Shown: positions 52,157 to 61,487 of the stretch, piece after piece
Numbering within the stretch: the stretch's first letter is position 1
Layout: each line of letters begins with the position of its first letter
From: Gymnodinialimonas sp. 57CJ19
GTDB lineage: Bacteria; Pseudomonadota; Alphaproteobacteria; Rhodobacterales; Rhodobacteraceae
DNA length: 64,000 bases
Direction of reading: 5' to 3'
Assembly (NCBI RefSeq): GCF_038396845.1
Contig: NZ_CP151587.1
Span: 1,400,001 to 1,464,000 of the forward strand
The notes under the pieces: model-generated
What the model was told of the DNA's origin: nothing
Seen by the model: only the letters and a program-made list of their open reading frames with translations
The model's database searches: none
Translations under genes and position numbers: made by a program

Positions 52157-52189
52157 TTCCGCTGCTCTAACCAACTGAGCTACTCCGCC
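52113..52189 (-). tRNA. tRNA-Met (anticodon CAT)
   Basis: The complement reads as a 77-nt tRNA: acceptor GGCGGAG pairs with CTCCGCT (one G-U), discriminator A, encoded CCA at 52113-52115. The D-arm contains AGCTCAGTTGGTTAGAGC; the anticodon stem is GCGGA/TCCGC around loop ATCATAA, so the anticodon is CAT. The T-arm contains GGTTCAAGTCC. A73 and the 77-nt form fit elongator methionine; an isoleucine-2 identity (lysidine-modified CAT) cannot be fully excluded. Confidence 0.93.
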
Positions 52190-52263
52190 AAACGCGAGCC
52201 AGTGGGTACGGCGGCAAGCGCGTTGCGTCAACACGAAAAATGGTCTGTTTTGACCTTTGAGGT

Positions 52264-52953
52264 CTATTGGTGGGCCAAGCGGGCGTCTTCCAGCGCAATC
52301 TGAAGGATTTGGCGGGCAATCATGGTGCCGTTGGCCGCAAAGGCATCGGTGCGGACCACCAGAAGCGCGCAATGGCGATCGACGGACAACGCAACGGATT
52401 TCGCCATGTCTGTCACTGCCGCCCCGGCCTCGGCGGTCAGCCGGGCGGCGGTCGCGTTGTGGTGTTCCAATAGGGCGTCCAAGGGGACCGGAGCGTCTTC
52501 GTTCAAGGCTGCAACCAGGTCTTCGGGCACAACGGTCGTTTCCAGCGCGGCGCGGCGGCCCTTGTGCTTCAGGGTGCGCTCCAGCACGGCGACCCGGTCG
52601 GTGCCCAGGGCTTTCGCCTCAGCCGGGGTGGCGGCACGGGTTTCGGTGCGGCCACGAAACGGTGTAAGGGACAGGGCCTTGCCGTCCGCGTCTACCAAAA
52701 TGGGCGTCACGGATGCTGCTGCCGGCTCTGTGGGCGCTTGGGTCGCCACAAGGGTGCCACGCCCCGGTTTGCGGCTGAGGTAGCCCGATTGCTCCAGGCT
52801 GATCAGCGCCCGGCGCATGGTGCCTTGGCTGACGCCGAATTCTTCCGCCAGAACAAACTCATTCGGTAAGCGTCGGCCAACCTCCCAGTCGCCTTTGGCG
52901 ATTCGAGAGATCATTTCGGTCTCGGCAGCTTTATAAAGGGGCGTTCGCGCCAT
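52264..52953 (-). CDS. GntR-family regulator with UTRA domain
   Basis: A 229-aa protein. The N-terminal winged helix has LYKAAETEMISRIAKGDWEVG, RLPNEFVLAEEFGVSQGTMR and SGYLSRKPGRGTLV; the C-terminal UTRA-like ligand domain has ALETTVVPEDLVAAL and ARLTAEAGAAVTDMAKSVAL. The ligand is unknown. The start at 52953 gives MARTPLYK; a longer frame upstream is unsupported. It is the first chromosomal protein gene beyond the ICE and is followed on its left by the tRNA. Confidence 0.87.
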   Translation of the reverse strand: MARTPLYKAAETEMISRIAKGDWEVGRRLPNEFVLAEEFGVSQGTMRRALISLEQSGYLSRKPGRGTLVATQAPTEPAAASVTPILVDADGKALSLTPFRGRTETRAATPAEAKALGTDRVAVLERTLKHKGRRAALETTVVPEDLVAALNEDAPVPLDALLEHHNATAARLTAEAGAAVTDMAKSVALSVDRHCALLVVRTDAFAANGTMIARQILQIALEDARLAHQ

Positions 52954-53081
52954 GGGTCGGCTCCGGCTTGATGAAACTGATTTATGCCGCAGCGCAGCAT
53001 AACGCGCAACGGGCCAATCGTCGCGGGCCTTTGAGCGCGCAGCCGCAGGGGTTGGGCCCCGGCGGCGGCGCAACGCTTGGC

Positions 53082-55019
53082 TTAAGTCTCCGCGCGGTTG
53101 GCGATCAGGTCGTCAACCACGGATGGGTCGGCAAGGGTGGAGGTATCCCCAAGCGAGCCGTAGTCGTTTTCAGCAATCTTGCGCAGGATGCGTCGCATGA
53201 TCTTGCCAGAGCGGGTCTTGGGCAAGCCCGGCGCCCATTGGATGACATCGGGCTTGGCAATCGGTCCAATCTCTTGGCGGACCCAAGCCTGCAACGTTGC
53301 CTTCAACTCGTCCGAGGGCGTCTCGTCGTTCATCAAAGTCACATAGCAATAGATGCCTTGGCCTTTAACCGGATGCGGATACCCTACCACGGCGGCCTCT
53401 GACACGGTTTCATGGGCAACAAGGGCGCTTTCGATCTCAGGCGTGCCCATGCGGTGGCCAGAGACGTTAATCACGTCATCAACGCGGCCAGTGATCCAAT
53501 ATTCGCCGTCGGCGTCGCGCTTGCAGCCATCGCCCGAGAAGTAGTAACCCTTGTAGTCGCTGAAGTAGGTGGCGACAAAACGGTCATGGTCGCCCCAAAC
53601 GGTGCGCATTTGGCCGGGCCAGCTATCGGCGATCACCAAAACGCCCTCCACATCGTTGCCCTCAATCACCTCGGCGGTGGTTGGGTCCAGCACCAGTGGC
53701 TTCACACCAAAGAACGGCTTCTGCGCCGATCCGGGCTTCAGCTTGTGGGCGCCGGGCAGGGGGGTCATCATGTGGCCGCCGGTTTCCGTCTGCCACCATG
53801 TGTCGACGATGGGGCAACGGCCCTTTCCGACATTTTCGTTGTACCAGTTCCACGCTTCTGGGTTGATGTTCTCGCCCACGGTGCCGAGCAGTTTCAGGCT
53901 GCTCAGATCGTACTTCTCGACGAAGCTGGTACCTTTGCCCATCAGCGCGCGGATGGCGGTGGGGGCGGTGTAGAACTGGTTCACCTTGTGCTTTTCGCAG
54001 ACCTCCCAGAAGCGGCCCGCATCGGGATAGGTGGGGACGCCTTCAAACATCAGCGTCGTGGCGCCGTTGGCCAGCGGGCCATAGACGATATAGCTGTGGC
54101 CCGTGACCCAGCCCACGTCAGCCGTGCACCAGAAGACATCGCCTTCCTTATAGTCGAACACATATTCATGGGTCATCGACGCATAGACGAGATAGCCGCC
54201 CGTCGTATGCACCACGCCCTTCGGCTGTCCGGTCGAGCCCGAGGTATAGAGGATGAACAGCGGGTCTTCGGCGTTCATCTCTTCTGGCGGGCAATCGTCG
54301 CTGACATTTGCGGCGATGTCATCGTACCAGACATCCCGATCGTCGACCCATGCGACCTGGCCACCCGTGCGCTTTACCACAAGGCATTTGGTGCCGATCA
54401 CGTTGTGCAGCAGCGCCTTGTTCACGTTGTCCTTCAGCTCGGTCACCCGGCCACCGCGGGGGGCCCCGTCCGAGGTGATAACGACCTTTGCGCTCGAGCC
54501 ATTGACCCGCGCGGCCAGCGCGTCGGGCGAAAAGCCCGCGAAGACGATGGAGTGGATCGCCCCAATCCGTGTGCATGCCAGCATCGCATAGGCGGCCTCG
54601 GGGATCATCGGCATATAAAGCACGACCCGGTCGCCTTTACCGACGCCCATTTCCTTCAGGACATTGGCAAAACGGCACACGTGGCCGTGCAGCTCCCTGT
54701 AAGTGATGTGCTGTGCGCCATCGCCCGGCTCGTCGGGCTCAAACAGGATCGCGGTTTGATCCCCGCGTGTTTCCAGATGGCGGTCAATGCAGTTGGCGCT
54801 GACGTTAAGGGTGCCGTCTTCGAACCAGTTCACCTGCACGTTGTCATGGGCAAAGGAGGTGTTCTTGACCTTGGTGTAAGGCTTGATCCAATCGATACGC
54901 TTTCCGTGCTCTCCCCAGAAAGCATCGGGATCGTTGATCGAGGCCGCATACATCTCTTCATAGCGGGCTGCGTTGATGTGCGCGTCGGGCAACAGGGCAG
55001 GAAGGTGATCTTTTGGCAC
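53082..55019 (-). CDS. acs: Acetyl-CoA synthetase
   Basis: A 645-aa AMP-forming enzyme: acetate + ATP + CoA to acetyl-CoA. It shows [21 protein letters not shown], the phosphate loop [74 protein letters not shown] and the acetylatable lysine in [11 protein letters not shown] chose the GTG at 55019, with TAGGAG upstream, over the longer frame. The length is normal and the enzyme looks complete. Confidence 0.96.
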   Translation of the reverse strand: MPKDHLPALLPDAHINAARYEEMYAASINDPDAFWGEHGKRIDWIKPYTKVKNTSFAHDNVQVNWFEDGTLNVSANCIDRHLETRGDQTAILFEPDEPGDGAQHITYRELHGHVCRFANVLKEMGVGKGDRVVLYMPMIPEAAYAMLACTRIGAIHSIVFAGFSPDALAARVNGSSAKVVITSDGAPRGGRVTELKDNVNKALLHNVIGTKCLVVKRTGGQVAWVDDRDVWYDDIAANVSDDCPPEEMNAEDPLFILYTSGSTGQPKGVVHTTGGYLVYASMTHEYVFDYKEGDVFWCTADVGWVTGHSYIVYGPLANGATTLMFEGVPTYPDAGRFWEVCEKHKVNQFYTAPTAIRALMGKGTSFVEKYDLSSLKLLGTVGENINPEAWNWYNENVGKGRCPIVDTWWQTETGGHMMTPLPGAHKLKPGSAQKPFFGVKPLVLDPTTAEVIEGNDVEGVLVIADSWPGQMRTVWGDHDRFVATYFSDYKGYYFSGDGCKRDADGEYWITGRVDDVINVSGHRMGTPEIESALVAHETVSEAAVVGYPHPVKGQGIYCYVTLMNDETPSDELKATLQAWVRQEIGPIAKPDVIQWAPGLPKTRSGKIMRRILRKIAENDYGSLGDTSTLADPSVVDDLIANRAET

Positions 55020-55414
55020 GGGTGTTTCTCCTAGTACGTGGGTCGAGCGGCGCAAGGGGCCAAGGCTCGGAACAAACGGGTAGGGGTCTCTGCATTGGCA
55101 GAAGAGGTGCGGTGGCACGCTACGCAATCGCGGTCACAGATCAAAGGAACCCTCCCCATGCAGTCAACCCGTTCCACGGCCCTCCCGGCCCACGGATCGT
55201 CTGCGTCGCGGGTAACATGGCAGGTTCATCCGGCCGTTAGAATGCCTTTTTTGACGTGGCGATAATCAAGTCAGGGATTTTTACCGATGTAACGAAATGC
55301 AGTAAACTAATTCACACCCCCGCCATATGCCACCCCGCGCGACCACCAGATCCCGCGCCCTTACCCCAACTGCGCGCGCGCCCTGCTTCCTTGTTCTGAA
55401 AATATCCCCGGGGG
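55020..55414. other. Region upstream of acs
   Basis: About 400 bp with no supported gene. It should hold the acs promoter, but no clear -35/-10 pair stands out. Toward 55400 the sequence CCCCGGGG flanked by ATATTTTC (read on the minus strand) marks the start of the G/C repeat block. Confidence 0.4.
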
Positions 55415-55519
55415 TTTGGGGGGCTGGCCCCCCAATAGGCCCATTTTGGTTTGGGGGGCTGGCCCCCCAATAGGCCCATTTTGGTTTGGGGGGCTGGCCC
55501 CCCAATAGGACCAGTTTGG
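55415..55519. repeat. Three tandem 35-bp repeats with G6/C6 hairpins
   Basis: Three head-to-tail 35-bp copies start at 55415, 55450 and 55485. The first two are identical; the third differs at a few 3' positions. Each contains GGGGGG-CTGG-CCCCCC, a very stable hairpin. On the minus strand the array is followed by CCCCGGGGATATTTTC. It lies between the LysR stop and acs, so it may terminate LysR transcripts. Confidence 0.85.
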
Positions 55520-55579
55520 GATGGGTTGCCCACCCCCCAAGCGGTCGTCCCGCATCGGCGTGGTGCGCTTCCGACGTCC

Positions 55580-56542
55580 CTACATCACCCTAAGGCGGCT
55601 TCCCAACCACGGCATCTTCTCGATGCCCGGCTCGGTGAAGTGTACGCCGATCAATTCTCTCGCCAACTCTGCGATCTGTTCGGGAATGCCGCCCGACCAA
55701 TCCGAGGCGGCATAAAGCACGATCTGTCGGGTTATTGGCGCACCGGGCAGGGGGTGCGGTTCAATGCCGTCGGCAAATCGGCCGCCCCGTGCCAGCGACA
55801 GGGCAGTCGTGATCGTCCACCCCGTGCCTGCTGCCACAAGCGCAGAGATGGATTGGTTTGAATCCATCTCGAACCGTTTCTGCGGCTTCACGCCGGCGTG
55901 ATCCAAATACGCCTCGATCTGCTGGCCCATGACCTGTTCCAAATCCCGGCGCAGGAAGGGTAGATCCTCCAACGATTGCAATCCGCGGCTGACGTCGGTG
56001 CCCTTGGGCACGGCCAGAATGTAGGGGTCGTCTACCAAAGGTAGCGTCGCCGTATGGCGGGGCGCGGATTCCCCGGCGGCGCAGATGGCGATGTCCAGTT
56101 CCCGTGCCGCAATACGTCCTTGCAACACATGGCTCGCCCCTGTTTGCAGCTTGAAGGCGCATTGGCTCATGGCTTCGGCCAACCGGGTGGCCAGTATGGG
56201 CGTGACCTCGTTCTCGAAATCCTCGATCACCCCTAGGGACAGGGACGACAGATGGCTCAGGTCCAGCGCCTTCAAGTCCCGTTGGCCCGCGCGCAGGGCG
56301 CGCAGTGCCTCCTTGGCTTGGGCAAGAAACAAACGTCCTGCGGGGGTTACCACCATGGGGCGGCGCGAAGCATCGACCAGTTCTACCGCAAGCGCCGCTG
56401 ACAGGTTCTTCATCTGCTGAGATACCGCCGGGGCGCTCATGCCCAATTCTGCCGCCGTCGCGGCAACAGAGCCGGTGCGGGCCAGCGTCTCGAACACTTC
56501 GAGGCCCCTCAGGGTCAGACCTTTCAACAATCCAGATGTCAT
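55580..56542 (-). CDS. LysR-family transcriptional regulator
   Basis: A 320-aa protein. The N-terminal winged helix has LTLRGLEVFETLARTGSVAATAAELG and SAPAVSQQMKNLSAAL; the effector domain has SLGVIEDFENEVTPILATRL and AAGTGWTITTALSL. The ligand is unknown. It begins 3 bp after the Ldh-like gene stop, an unusual tandem arrangement that suggests the two are cotranscribed. Confidence 0.9.
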   Translation of the reverse strand: MTSGLLKGLTLRGLEVFETLARTGSVAATAAELGMSAPAVSQQMKNLSAALAVELVDASRRPMVVTPAGRLFLAQAKEALRALRAGQRDLKALDLSHLSSLSLGVIEDFENEVTPILATRLAEAMSQCAFKLQTGASHVLQGRIAARELDIAICAAGESAPRHTATLPLVDDPYILAVPKGTDVSRGLQSLEDLPFLRRDLEQVMGQQIEAYLDHAGVKPQKRFEMDSNQSISALVAAGTGWTITTALSLARGGRFADGIEPHPLPGAPITRQIVLYAASDWSGGIPEQIAELARELIGVHFTEPGIEKMPWLGSRLRVM

Positions 56543-56545
56543 ATT

Positions 56546-57247
56546 CTAGGCATTCACGATCTGCGCCAAAAGCTCTGGCGCCAAGGCGACGGTGCCGGGC
56601 ATCGGCATACCGCTAGGGTCTGGCAATTGGCTCAACAACTCCTCGGCCGCAGTGAGGCCTGGATCGAGGGCCGTCAACCAGGCTGTTTCCATCATCGGGC
56701 CTTCTAGCGGAGAATCCGCCACCATGGGAGCGTCATTCATGAACGCCGACAGCATTGACTGCGCCCCGTGATCCAAGGCGCTGACCTGCCGTTCCATCGG
56801 CCGAATGGCAAAGGCGTTCCCTTGGGGGCGCACCAAAACGGCTGCAAGACCTGAGGCGGCGATTTCGGCCATCGCGCCGGTGAGCGGGCCGGGGTCGCTG
56901 GCATGGATAAGGTGGAGCATCGCCATGCCCTGCGCCCGGGCGGTATCCACGAGCAAGGGCAACGCTTGGGCCACGGCAGCTGCCGCAAACCCATGGCCCG
57001 CATCGACGCGGATCACCGCCGGGGCAAGGGTGTCCAGGGAAACCGTCGCATCGGGGTAGAGGCGGCCATATCGGACCAGCCGGATGTCACGCAGTAAGGA
57101 CAAAAACCCGGCCTCCACCTTTCCCCCCGCTTCCGAGAGAGCCACGTCGCGGGCGACGATTTGCGCCACTCCACCACTGACGCCCGCACGTGTCAGGCAA
57201 TCCCGTGCCAGCATTTGCAGGTCGGACAGGTCATATGTTTCTTTCAT
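56546..57247 (-). CDS. Short Ldh_2 (malate/ureidoglycolate dehydrogenase)-like protein
   Basis: A 233-aa protein. Segments ARDCLTRAGVSGGVAQIVARD, FLSLLRDIRLVRYGRL, IRVDAGHGFAAAAVAQAL and AMAEIAASGLAAVLVRPQG follow the Ldh_2 family order. Full-length enzymes are about 330-350 aa and carry SHGL at the position where this has SEAGGKVEAG. The catalytic histidine region and about 100 residues are missing, so it may be non-catalytic or specialised. Confidence 0.65.
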   Translation of the reverse strand: MKETYDLSDLQMLARDCLTRAGVSGGVAQIVARDVALSEAGGKVEAGFLSLLRDIRLVRYGRLYPDATVSLDTLAPAVIRVDAGHGFAAAAVAQALPLLVDTARAQGMAMLHLIHASDPGPLTGAMAEIAASGLAAVLVRPQGNAFAIRPMERQVSALDHGAQSMLSAFMNDAPMVADSPLEGPMMETAWLTALDPGLTAAEELLSQLPDPSGMPMPGTVALAPELLAQIVNA

Positions 57248-57402
57248 AAAGACAGTTTTCCCCCACAGAAGCTGAACGTCAATGGCGACACCCGTGGCAG
57301 GCCCCGATCAGGCGAGGTCACGCCCGCCCAAGAACAGGGGCGCAGGCCGTGCTCTTCAGCCATGCAACGGTTCTGGAGCGTGGGGAATTTCAGGCCAACG
57401 CC

Positions 57403-58212
57403 TTATGTTTGCAGGAAGTCGTAATGCCCATCGGGACGGATCGCGCAGGCGGTCAAACGCCCGGTGCGCCAAGCGGCGGTATCGGTGCCGATCCGCCCAT
57501 CGGAAACGATGGGGGTGGGCACTTCCGTATGGCCATGGGCGATCCAGACGTCATCACCACGGGGGCCGCTGTCAAATTCCGGGTGCCCCCACAAAAGCAC
57601 GCGGGCTGATTGCGCGTCCATATCGTGGCCGGGATCGGCCCCGGCGTGCACGGCCCACAGGTTGCCCGAGGACCAGCTGAGGGGCAGGCTCTCCAACCAT
57701 TGCACCATGCCTTTTTGAAGCCGCCGTCGCAGGGCTTTTGCCGCTGCCGGGTAGGCATCAAATTCAGGGCTTTCTTCCAGATCGGCAGTCGCCACACCGT
57801 ACGAGCGTAACGTCTCGACCGCGCCCGAGCGCATCCAGCGGGGGCCTCGGGTGGCGGGGTCAGCCAGAAAATCCAGCAGCATGCGTTCGTGGCTGCCCAT
57901 AAGACAGGTGACGTTGTCGGGAAAGCTTTCTTGCAGCTCTCGCATCCGGGACAGGACAACAGCAGAGTCGGGCCCAAGATCAATGTAGTCGCCCACAAAA
58001 ACCAATTGCGGGTTCTGTGCTGCCGTACCGCCAATATGGGCGTCGATGAGCTCTAGCATCAGTTCCAGCAGGTCGGCCCGCCCGTGTATGTCGCCGATGA
58101 TGTAGGTTTGCAGCGTTGGCAGGGGCATATCTTGTGTAGGTCCCTCCGCGACCTCGGTTGGTCCATGGCTGCGCGACCTCCGCCCCAAAATAGATCTCAT
58201 CGATTTCAACAT
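57403..58212 (-). CDS. PPP-type metallophosphoesterase
   Basis: A 269-aa protein with the dimetal motifs GDIHGRAD, VGDYIDLGPDS (usual GDYVDRG), MGSHERMLLDFL (usual GNHE), and HAGADPGHDM with WIAHGHTEV. It resembles bacterial serine/threonine or diadenosine phosphatases. The Asn of GNHE is replaced by Ser. It stands alone, with 155 bp of plain intergenic sequence toward the Ldh-like gene. Confidence 0.85.
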   Translation of the reverse strand: MLKSMRSILGRRSRSHGPTEVAEGPTQDMPLPTLQTYIIGDIHGRADLLELMLELIDAHIGGTAAQNPQLVFVGDYIDLGPDSAVVLSRMRELQESFPDNVTCLMGSHERMLLDFLADPATRGPRWMRSGAVETLRSYGVATADLEESPEFDAYPAAAKALRRRLQKGMVQWLESLPLSWSSGNLWAVHAGADPGHDMDAQSARVLLWGHPEFDSGPRGDDVWIAHGHTEVPTPIVSDGRIGTDTAAWRTGRLTACAIRPDGHYDFLQT

Positions 58213-58269
58213 GTCTCAACAGGTGCGCATCCAGGCCCGGTTTGGCAAGAGGAAACCCGCGTCTGCTGT

Positions 58270-60822
58270 CTAGTCCTGTGCCCGCAACACATGGGCCGGA
58301 AGCGTGGACAGCGGCCGCCACGCAAAGGCCAGACCAGCCAGCAACGTGGCCACAGCGCCGCCGATGATGATCGCCGTGGCCGAAACCGGCTCGAACACAT
58401 AATCGGTTTCCATGACGAAGCGCATAACGGCCCATCCGCCAAGGGCCCCTGCCGCGATGGCCACGATCCCTGCCGCCGCGCCCAAGAGGGCTGCACGGAT
58501 GGCGAAACTCGCCAGAATGGTCGCCCGCGATGCGCCAAGGGTCTTCAGCACCGCTGCCTCGAATACGCGGGCACGCTCCCCTGCGGCGGCGGCCCCGATC
58601 AGCACGATAAGCCCCGTCAAAAGCGTGGCCAGCGCGGCATAGGACGTAGCCCGTGCGATCCCGCGCAGGGCCTCTGCCACACGATCCAACGCGTCGCGCA
58701 CGTGGATGGCGGTCACATTGGGCGCATCAGTCGCCACGTCGCGCAGGATCTGGGTCTCGGCCTCGGGGGCGGCATAGACGGTGGCGATGTGGGAATGGGG
58801 CGCGCCGATCAAGGCGGCCTCGTTCATGGTGACGATAAAGCCGATGCCCGCGTTCTCGAACGAGACCTCGCGCAGGGCCACAATGGTTGCAGTGATGTCG
58901 CGCCCCAGAATGTTGAGGGTCAGCGTATCCCCAAGGGTCAGGCCCATTTCAGCGGCTTCCTCTGTAGCGAAGGCGATCTGGGGCGGGCCGGCGTAATCTT
59001 CGGCCCACCAAGAGCCCGCGGTAATTTCTTCGGGCGGGGGCGGGCCAGCACGATAGGTGACGCCCCGGTCGCCTCGCAAGACCCAATGATCGCCCGCCAC
59101 CTCTTGCGCGTTCTCCCCGTTGATTTGGGTGATGACGCCGCGCAACATCGGGGCGGTCTCAACACGGCTGACCAGCGGGTCACCCTCGACCCGGTCGAGG
59201 AAGGGTTGCAGCTGATCGGGCTGAATATCGAGGAAGAAGTAACTCGGGGCGACGTCAGGCAGGTCGCGTTGAATGGCGCTGCGTAGATTGGTGTCGATCT
59301 GACCCACGGCTGCCAGAACCGACAGGCCGAGCCCAAGCGAAAGCACGACGGAACCGGCCTCGGACCCCGGCCCGCCAACGGCGCTAAGCGCGGCGCGAAG
59401 GGCCGTGCGCCCCCGAACAAACCTCGCCCGTGCCATGCGTTTGCATAGGGCGCGTATGCCCCAGGCCGAAGCGCCAAGAAGCGCCAGCGAAAGCAGTAGC
59501 CCCGCCGCTGTGCCAAGGGCCAAGAACATGATGCCTGACAACCAAACGGCTGAGCCGACAAGGGCCACAACCAACACGCCGATCACCGCAAGATACGGCC
59601 AATCCGGCCAATTTTGCGCCCCAAGGGAGGCATCGCGAAACAGTGCCGCCGCCCGCACCTGGGCGGTGCGCGCCAAGGGCCAGAGGGTGAATATCGACGC
59701 CGTGAGCGTGCCGTACCAAGCGGCCTCCAGCAGCGGCGCGGGGTAGAGGCTGATGACAACCGGAACCGGCAATTGCGCCGCGATCAGGGGACCAAACGCC
59801 AGTGGTGCCGCAGCCCCAAGGATCAGGCCGAGGCTGACGCCCACCAGCGTCAGGGCGCCAATTTGCAGGAAATAGGCGGTGAATATCGTGCGCCGCTCTG
59901 CGCCCAAAGTCTTCAGGGTCGCGATGGTGGCGATTTTGCCTTCCAGATAGGCGCGGACAGCAGCGGCGACGCCGACGCCGCCCACGGCCAAACCGGCCAG
60001 CCCGACCAGCACCAGAAACGAGCCCATGCGGTCAATGAACCGCGCCACGCCCGGGGCGCCGTTACGGGCATCGCGCCAACGGGCACCTTGCAATTCCAGC
60101 GGTGCGAAGGCGGTTTCTGCGGCTTCAAGGTCCGTGCCCGAGGGAAGCTGCAAGCGGTACTGGCTTTCATAAAGCGTGCCGGTCTGGATCAGGCCAGAGC
60201 CTTCAAGCCCTTGCAAAGACACGATTGTGCGCGGCCCAAGCCCAAAGCCGGAAGAGGCGCCATCGGGTTCGTCCACCAAGATGGCGCGAAGCTCGAACTC
60301 CTGCGTGCCAAGGTGGAACCTGTCGCCCACGGACAGGCCAAGACGGTCCACCAACAGCGGCGCGATCACCGCGCCGGGGACATCCCGAACCGCAAGGGCA
60401 TCGGCGATGGGCATCGGCGGATCAAGCCCGACGTCTCCGTATAGGGGCCACGCTGCATCGACGCCGCGCACTTGGGTTAGGCCGCGCTCGACCTCATCGC
60501 GGTTCACCACAACCATCGAACGGAAATCGACCGTTTCCGAGATGCTCTCGGCCCAACCTTCCATGAACGCGCGTTCGTCGGCATCGGCAAAGCGATAGGT
60601 GAAGGTGATCTCTGCATCGCCCCCCAGGATCGTCGCGCCCTCCCGCGCCAAGCCTTCTTCAATCGAGACACGGACAGAGCCCACCGCCGCAATCGCCGCG
60701 ACCCCAAGGGCCAGACAGGCAAGAAACACGCGGAACCCGCGCATGCCGCTGCGTAGGCCCGCCCGCAATTCTCGCCGTGCGATCTTTACCGCTACGCCAA
60801 ACCCGCCGCGACGGTCGCTCAT
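58270..60822 (-). CDS. ABC exporter permease (YbbP/FtsX type)
   Basis: An 850-aa permease with an N-terminal helix (FLACLALGVAAIAAVGSVRV), a large periplasmic MacB-like domain, and two FtsX sets (VGLAGLAVGGVGVAAAVRAYLEGK; LATLLTGLIVLIGAAAAGERARVFEAAVLK). The motif KTLGASR is typical. It overlaps the ATP-binding subunit gene by 4 bp. The substrate is unknown; the neighbouring esterase gene matches the E. coli ybbAP-tesA arrangement. Confidence 0.9.
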   Translation of the reverse strand: MSDRRGGFGVAVKIARRELRAGLRSGMRGFRVFLACLALGVAAIAAVGSVRVSIEEGLAREGATILGGDAEITFTYRFADADERAFMEGWAESISETVDFRSMVVVNRDEVERGLTQVRGVDAAWPLYGDVGLDPPMPIADALAVRDVPGAVIAPLLVDRLGLSVGDRFHLGTQEFELRAILVDEPDGASSGFGLGPRTIVSLQGLEGSGLIQTGTLYESQYRLQLPSGTDLEAAETAFAPLELQGARWRDARNGAPGVARFIDRMGSFLVLVGLAGLAVGGVGVAAAVRAYLEGKIATIATLKTLGAERRTIFTAYFLQIGALTLVGVSLGLILGAAAPLAFGPLIAAQLPVPVVISLYPAPLLEAAWYGTLTASIFTLWPLARTAQVRAAALFRDASLGAQNWPDWPYLAVIGVLVVALVGSAVWLSGIMFLALGTAAGLLLSLALLGASAWGIRALCKRMARARFVRGRTALRAALSAVGGPGSEAGSVVLSLGLGLSVLAAVGQIDTNLRSAIQRDLPDVAPSYFFLDIQPDQLQPFLDRVEGDPLVSRVETAPMLRGVITQINGENAQEVAGDHWVLRGDRGVTYRAGPPPPEEITAGSWWAEDYAGPPQIAFATEEAAEMGLTLGDTLTLNILGRDITATIVALREVSFENAGIGFIVTMNEAALIGAPHSHIATVYAAPEAETQILRDVATDAPNVTAIHVRDALDRVAEALRGIARATSYAALATLLTGLIVLIGAAAAGERARVFEAAVLKTLGASRATILASFAIRAALLGAAAGIVAIAAGALGGWAVMRFVMETDYVFEPVSATAIIIGGAVATLLAGLAFAWRPLSTLPAHVLRAQD

Positions 60823-61487
60823 GGGGCGATCCTGCCATCGCGCAGGCTGACCTCTCGGTCACACCGCGCGGCCAGATCGGCGGAGTGGGTCACAAGAACC
60901 AAAGTCGCCCCGTGGCGGTCGCGCAAGTCCATCAGCAGATCCATGATCTGCCCGCCCGTGGTCCCATCTAGGTTTCCCGTCGGTTCATCGGCCAACAGGA
61001 TATCGGGGCGCGGGGCAGAGGCGCGGGCCAGCGCCACGCGCTGTTGCTCTCCGCCGGACATCTGCGAGGGGTAATGCCCCGCCCGCGCGGCCAAGCCCAT
61101 GGCGGCCAATTCCGCTTCGGCCCGCGCAAAGGCATCGGGCACGCCCGCCAGTTCCAGCGGTGTTGCAACGTTTTCCAGCGCGGTCATGGTAGGGATCAGG
61201 TGGAAGCTTTGAAACACGACCCCCATATGTTGCCTGCGAAACCGGGCGAGTTGATCTTCATTCATCGCTGTCAGATCATGGTCCAACGCCGTGACTTGCC
61301 CGGCAGAGGCCTGTTCCAACCCGCCCATCACCATAAGGAGCGATGACTTGCCAGACCCAGACGGCCCCGTCAGCGCCAGCGTTTCGCCCCGGGCGACATC
61401 CAGCGAAATGCCCTGCAAGATATCGACCGGACCAGCGTTGCCTTCCAACGATAGCGCCACGTCATTCAAGGATAGGATTGCCGCCAT
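60819..61487 (-). CDS. ABC exporter ATP-binding subunit (YbbA type)
   Basis: A 222-aa ATPase: Walker A GPSGSGKSSLL, Q-loop VVFQSFHLIPTMTALENV, signature MSGGEQQRVALARAS, Walker B ILLADEPTGNLD and switch VTHSADLA. It pairs with the permease downstream. The ATG at 61487 shares bases with the ATG of the divergent esterase gene at 61486. Confidence 0.93.
   Translation of the reverse strand: MAAILSLNDVALSLEGNAGPVDILQGISLDVARGETLALTGPSGSGKSSLLMVMGGLEQASAGQVTALDHDLTAMNEDQLARFRRQHMGVVFQSFHLIPTMTALENVATPLELAGVPDAFARAEAELAAMGLAARAGHYPSQMSGGEQQRVALARASAPRPDILLADEPTGNLDGTTGGQIMDLLMDLRDRHGATLVLVTHSADLAARCDREVSLRDGRIAP

Noticed and set aside
53412..55034. 540-codon plus-strand frame
   Set aside because: It lies entirely opposite acs. 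Long antisense frames are expected in GC-rich coding DNA, and the product has no recognisable domain.
55415..55519. CRISPR array
   Set aside because: The repeats are directly adjacent without spacers, only three copies, and there are no cas genes.
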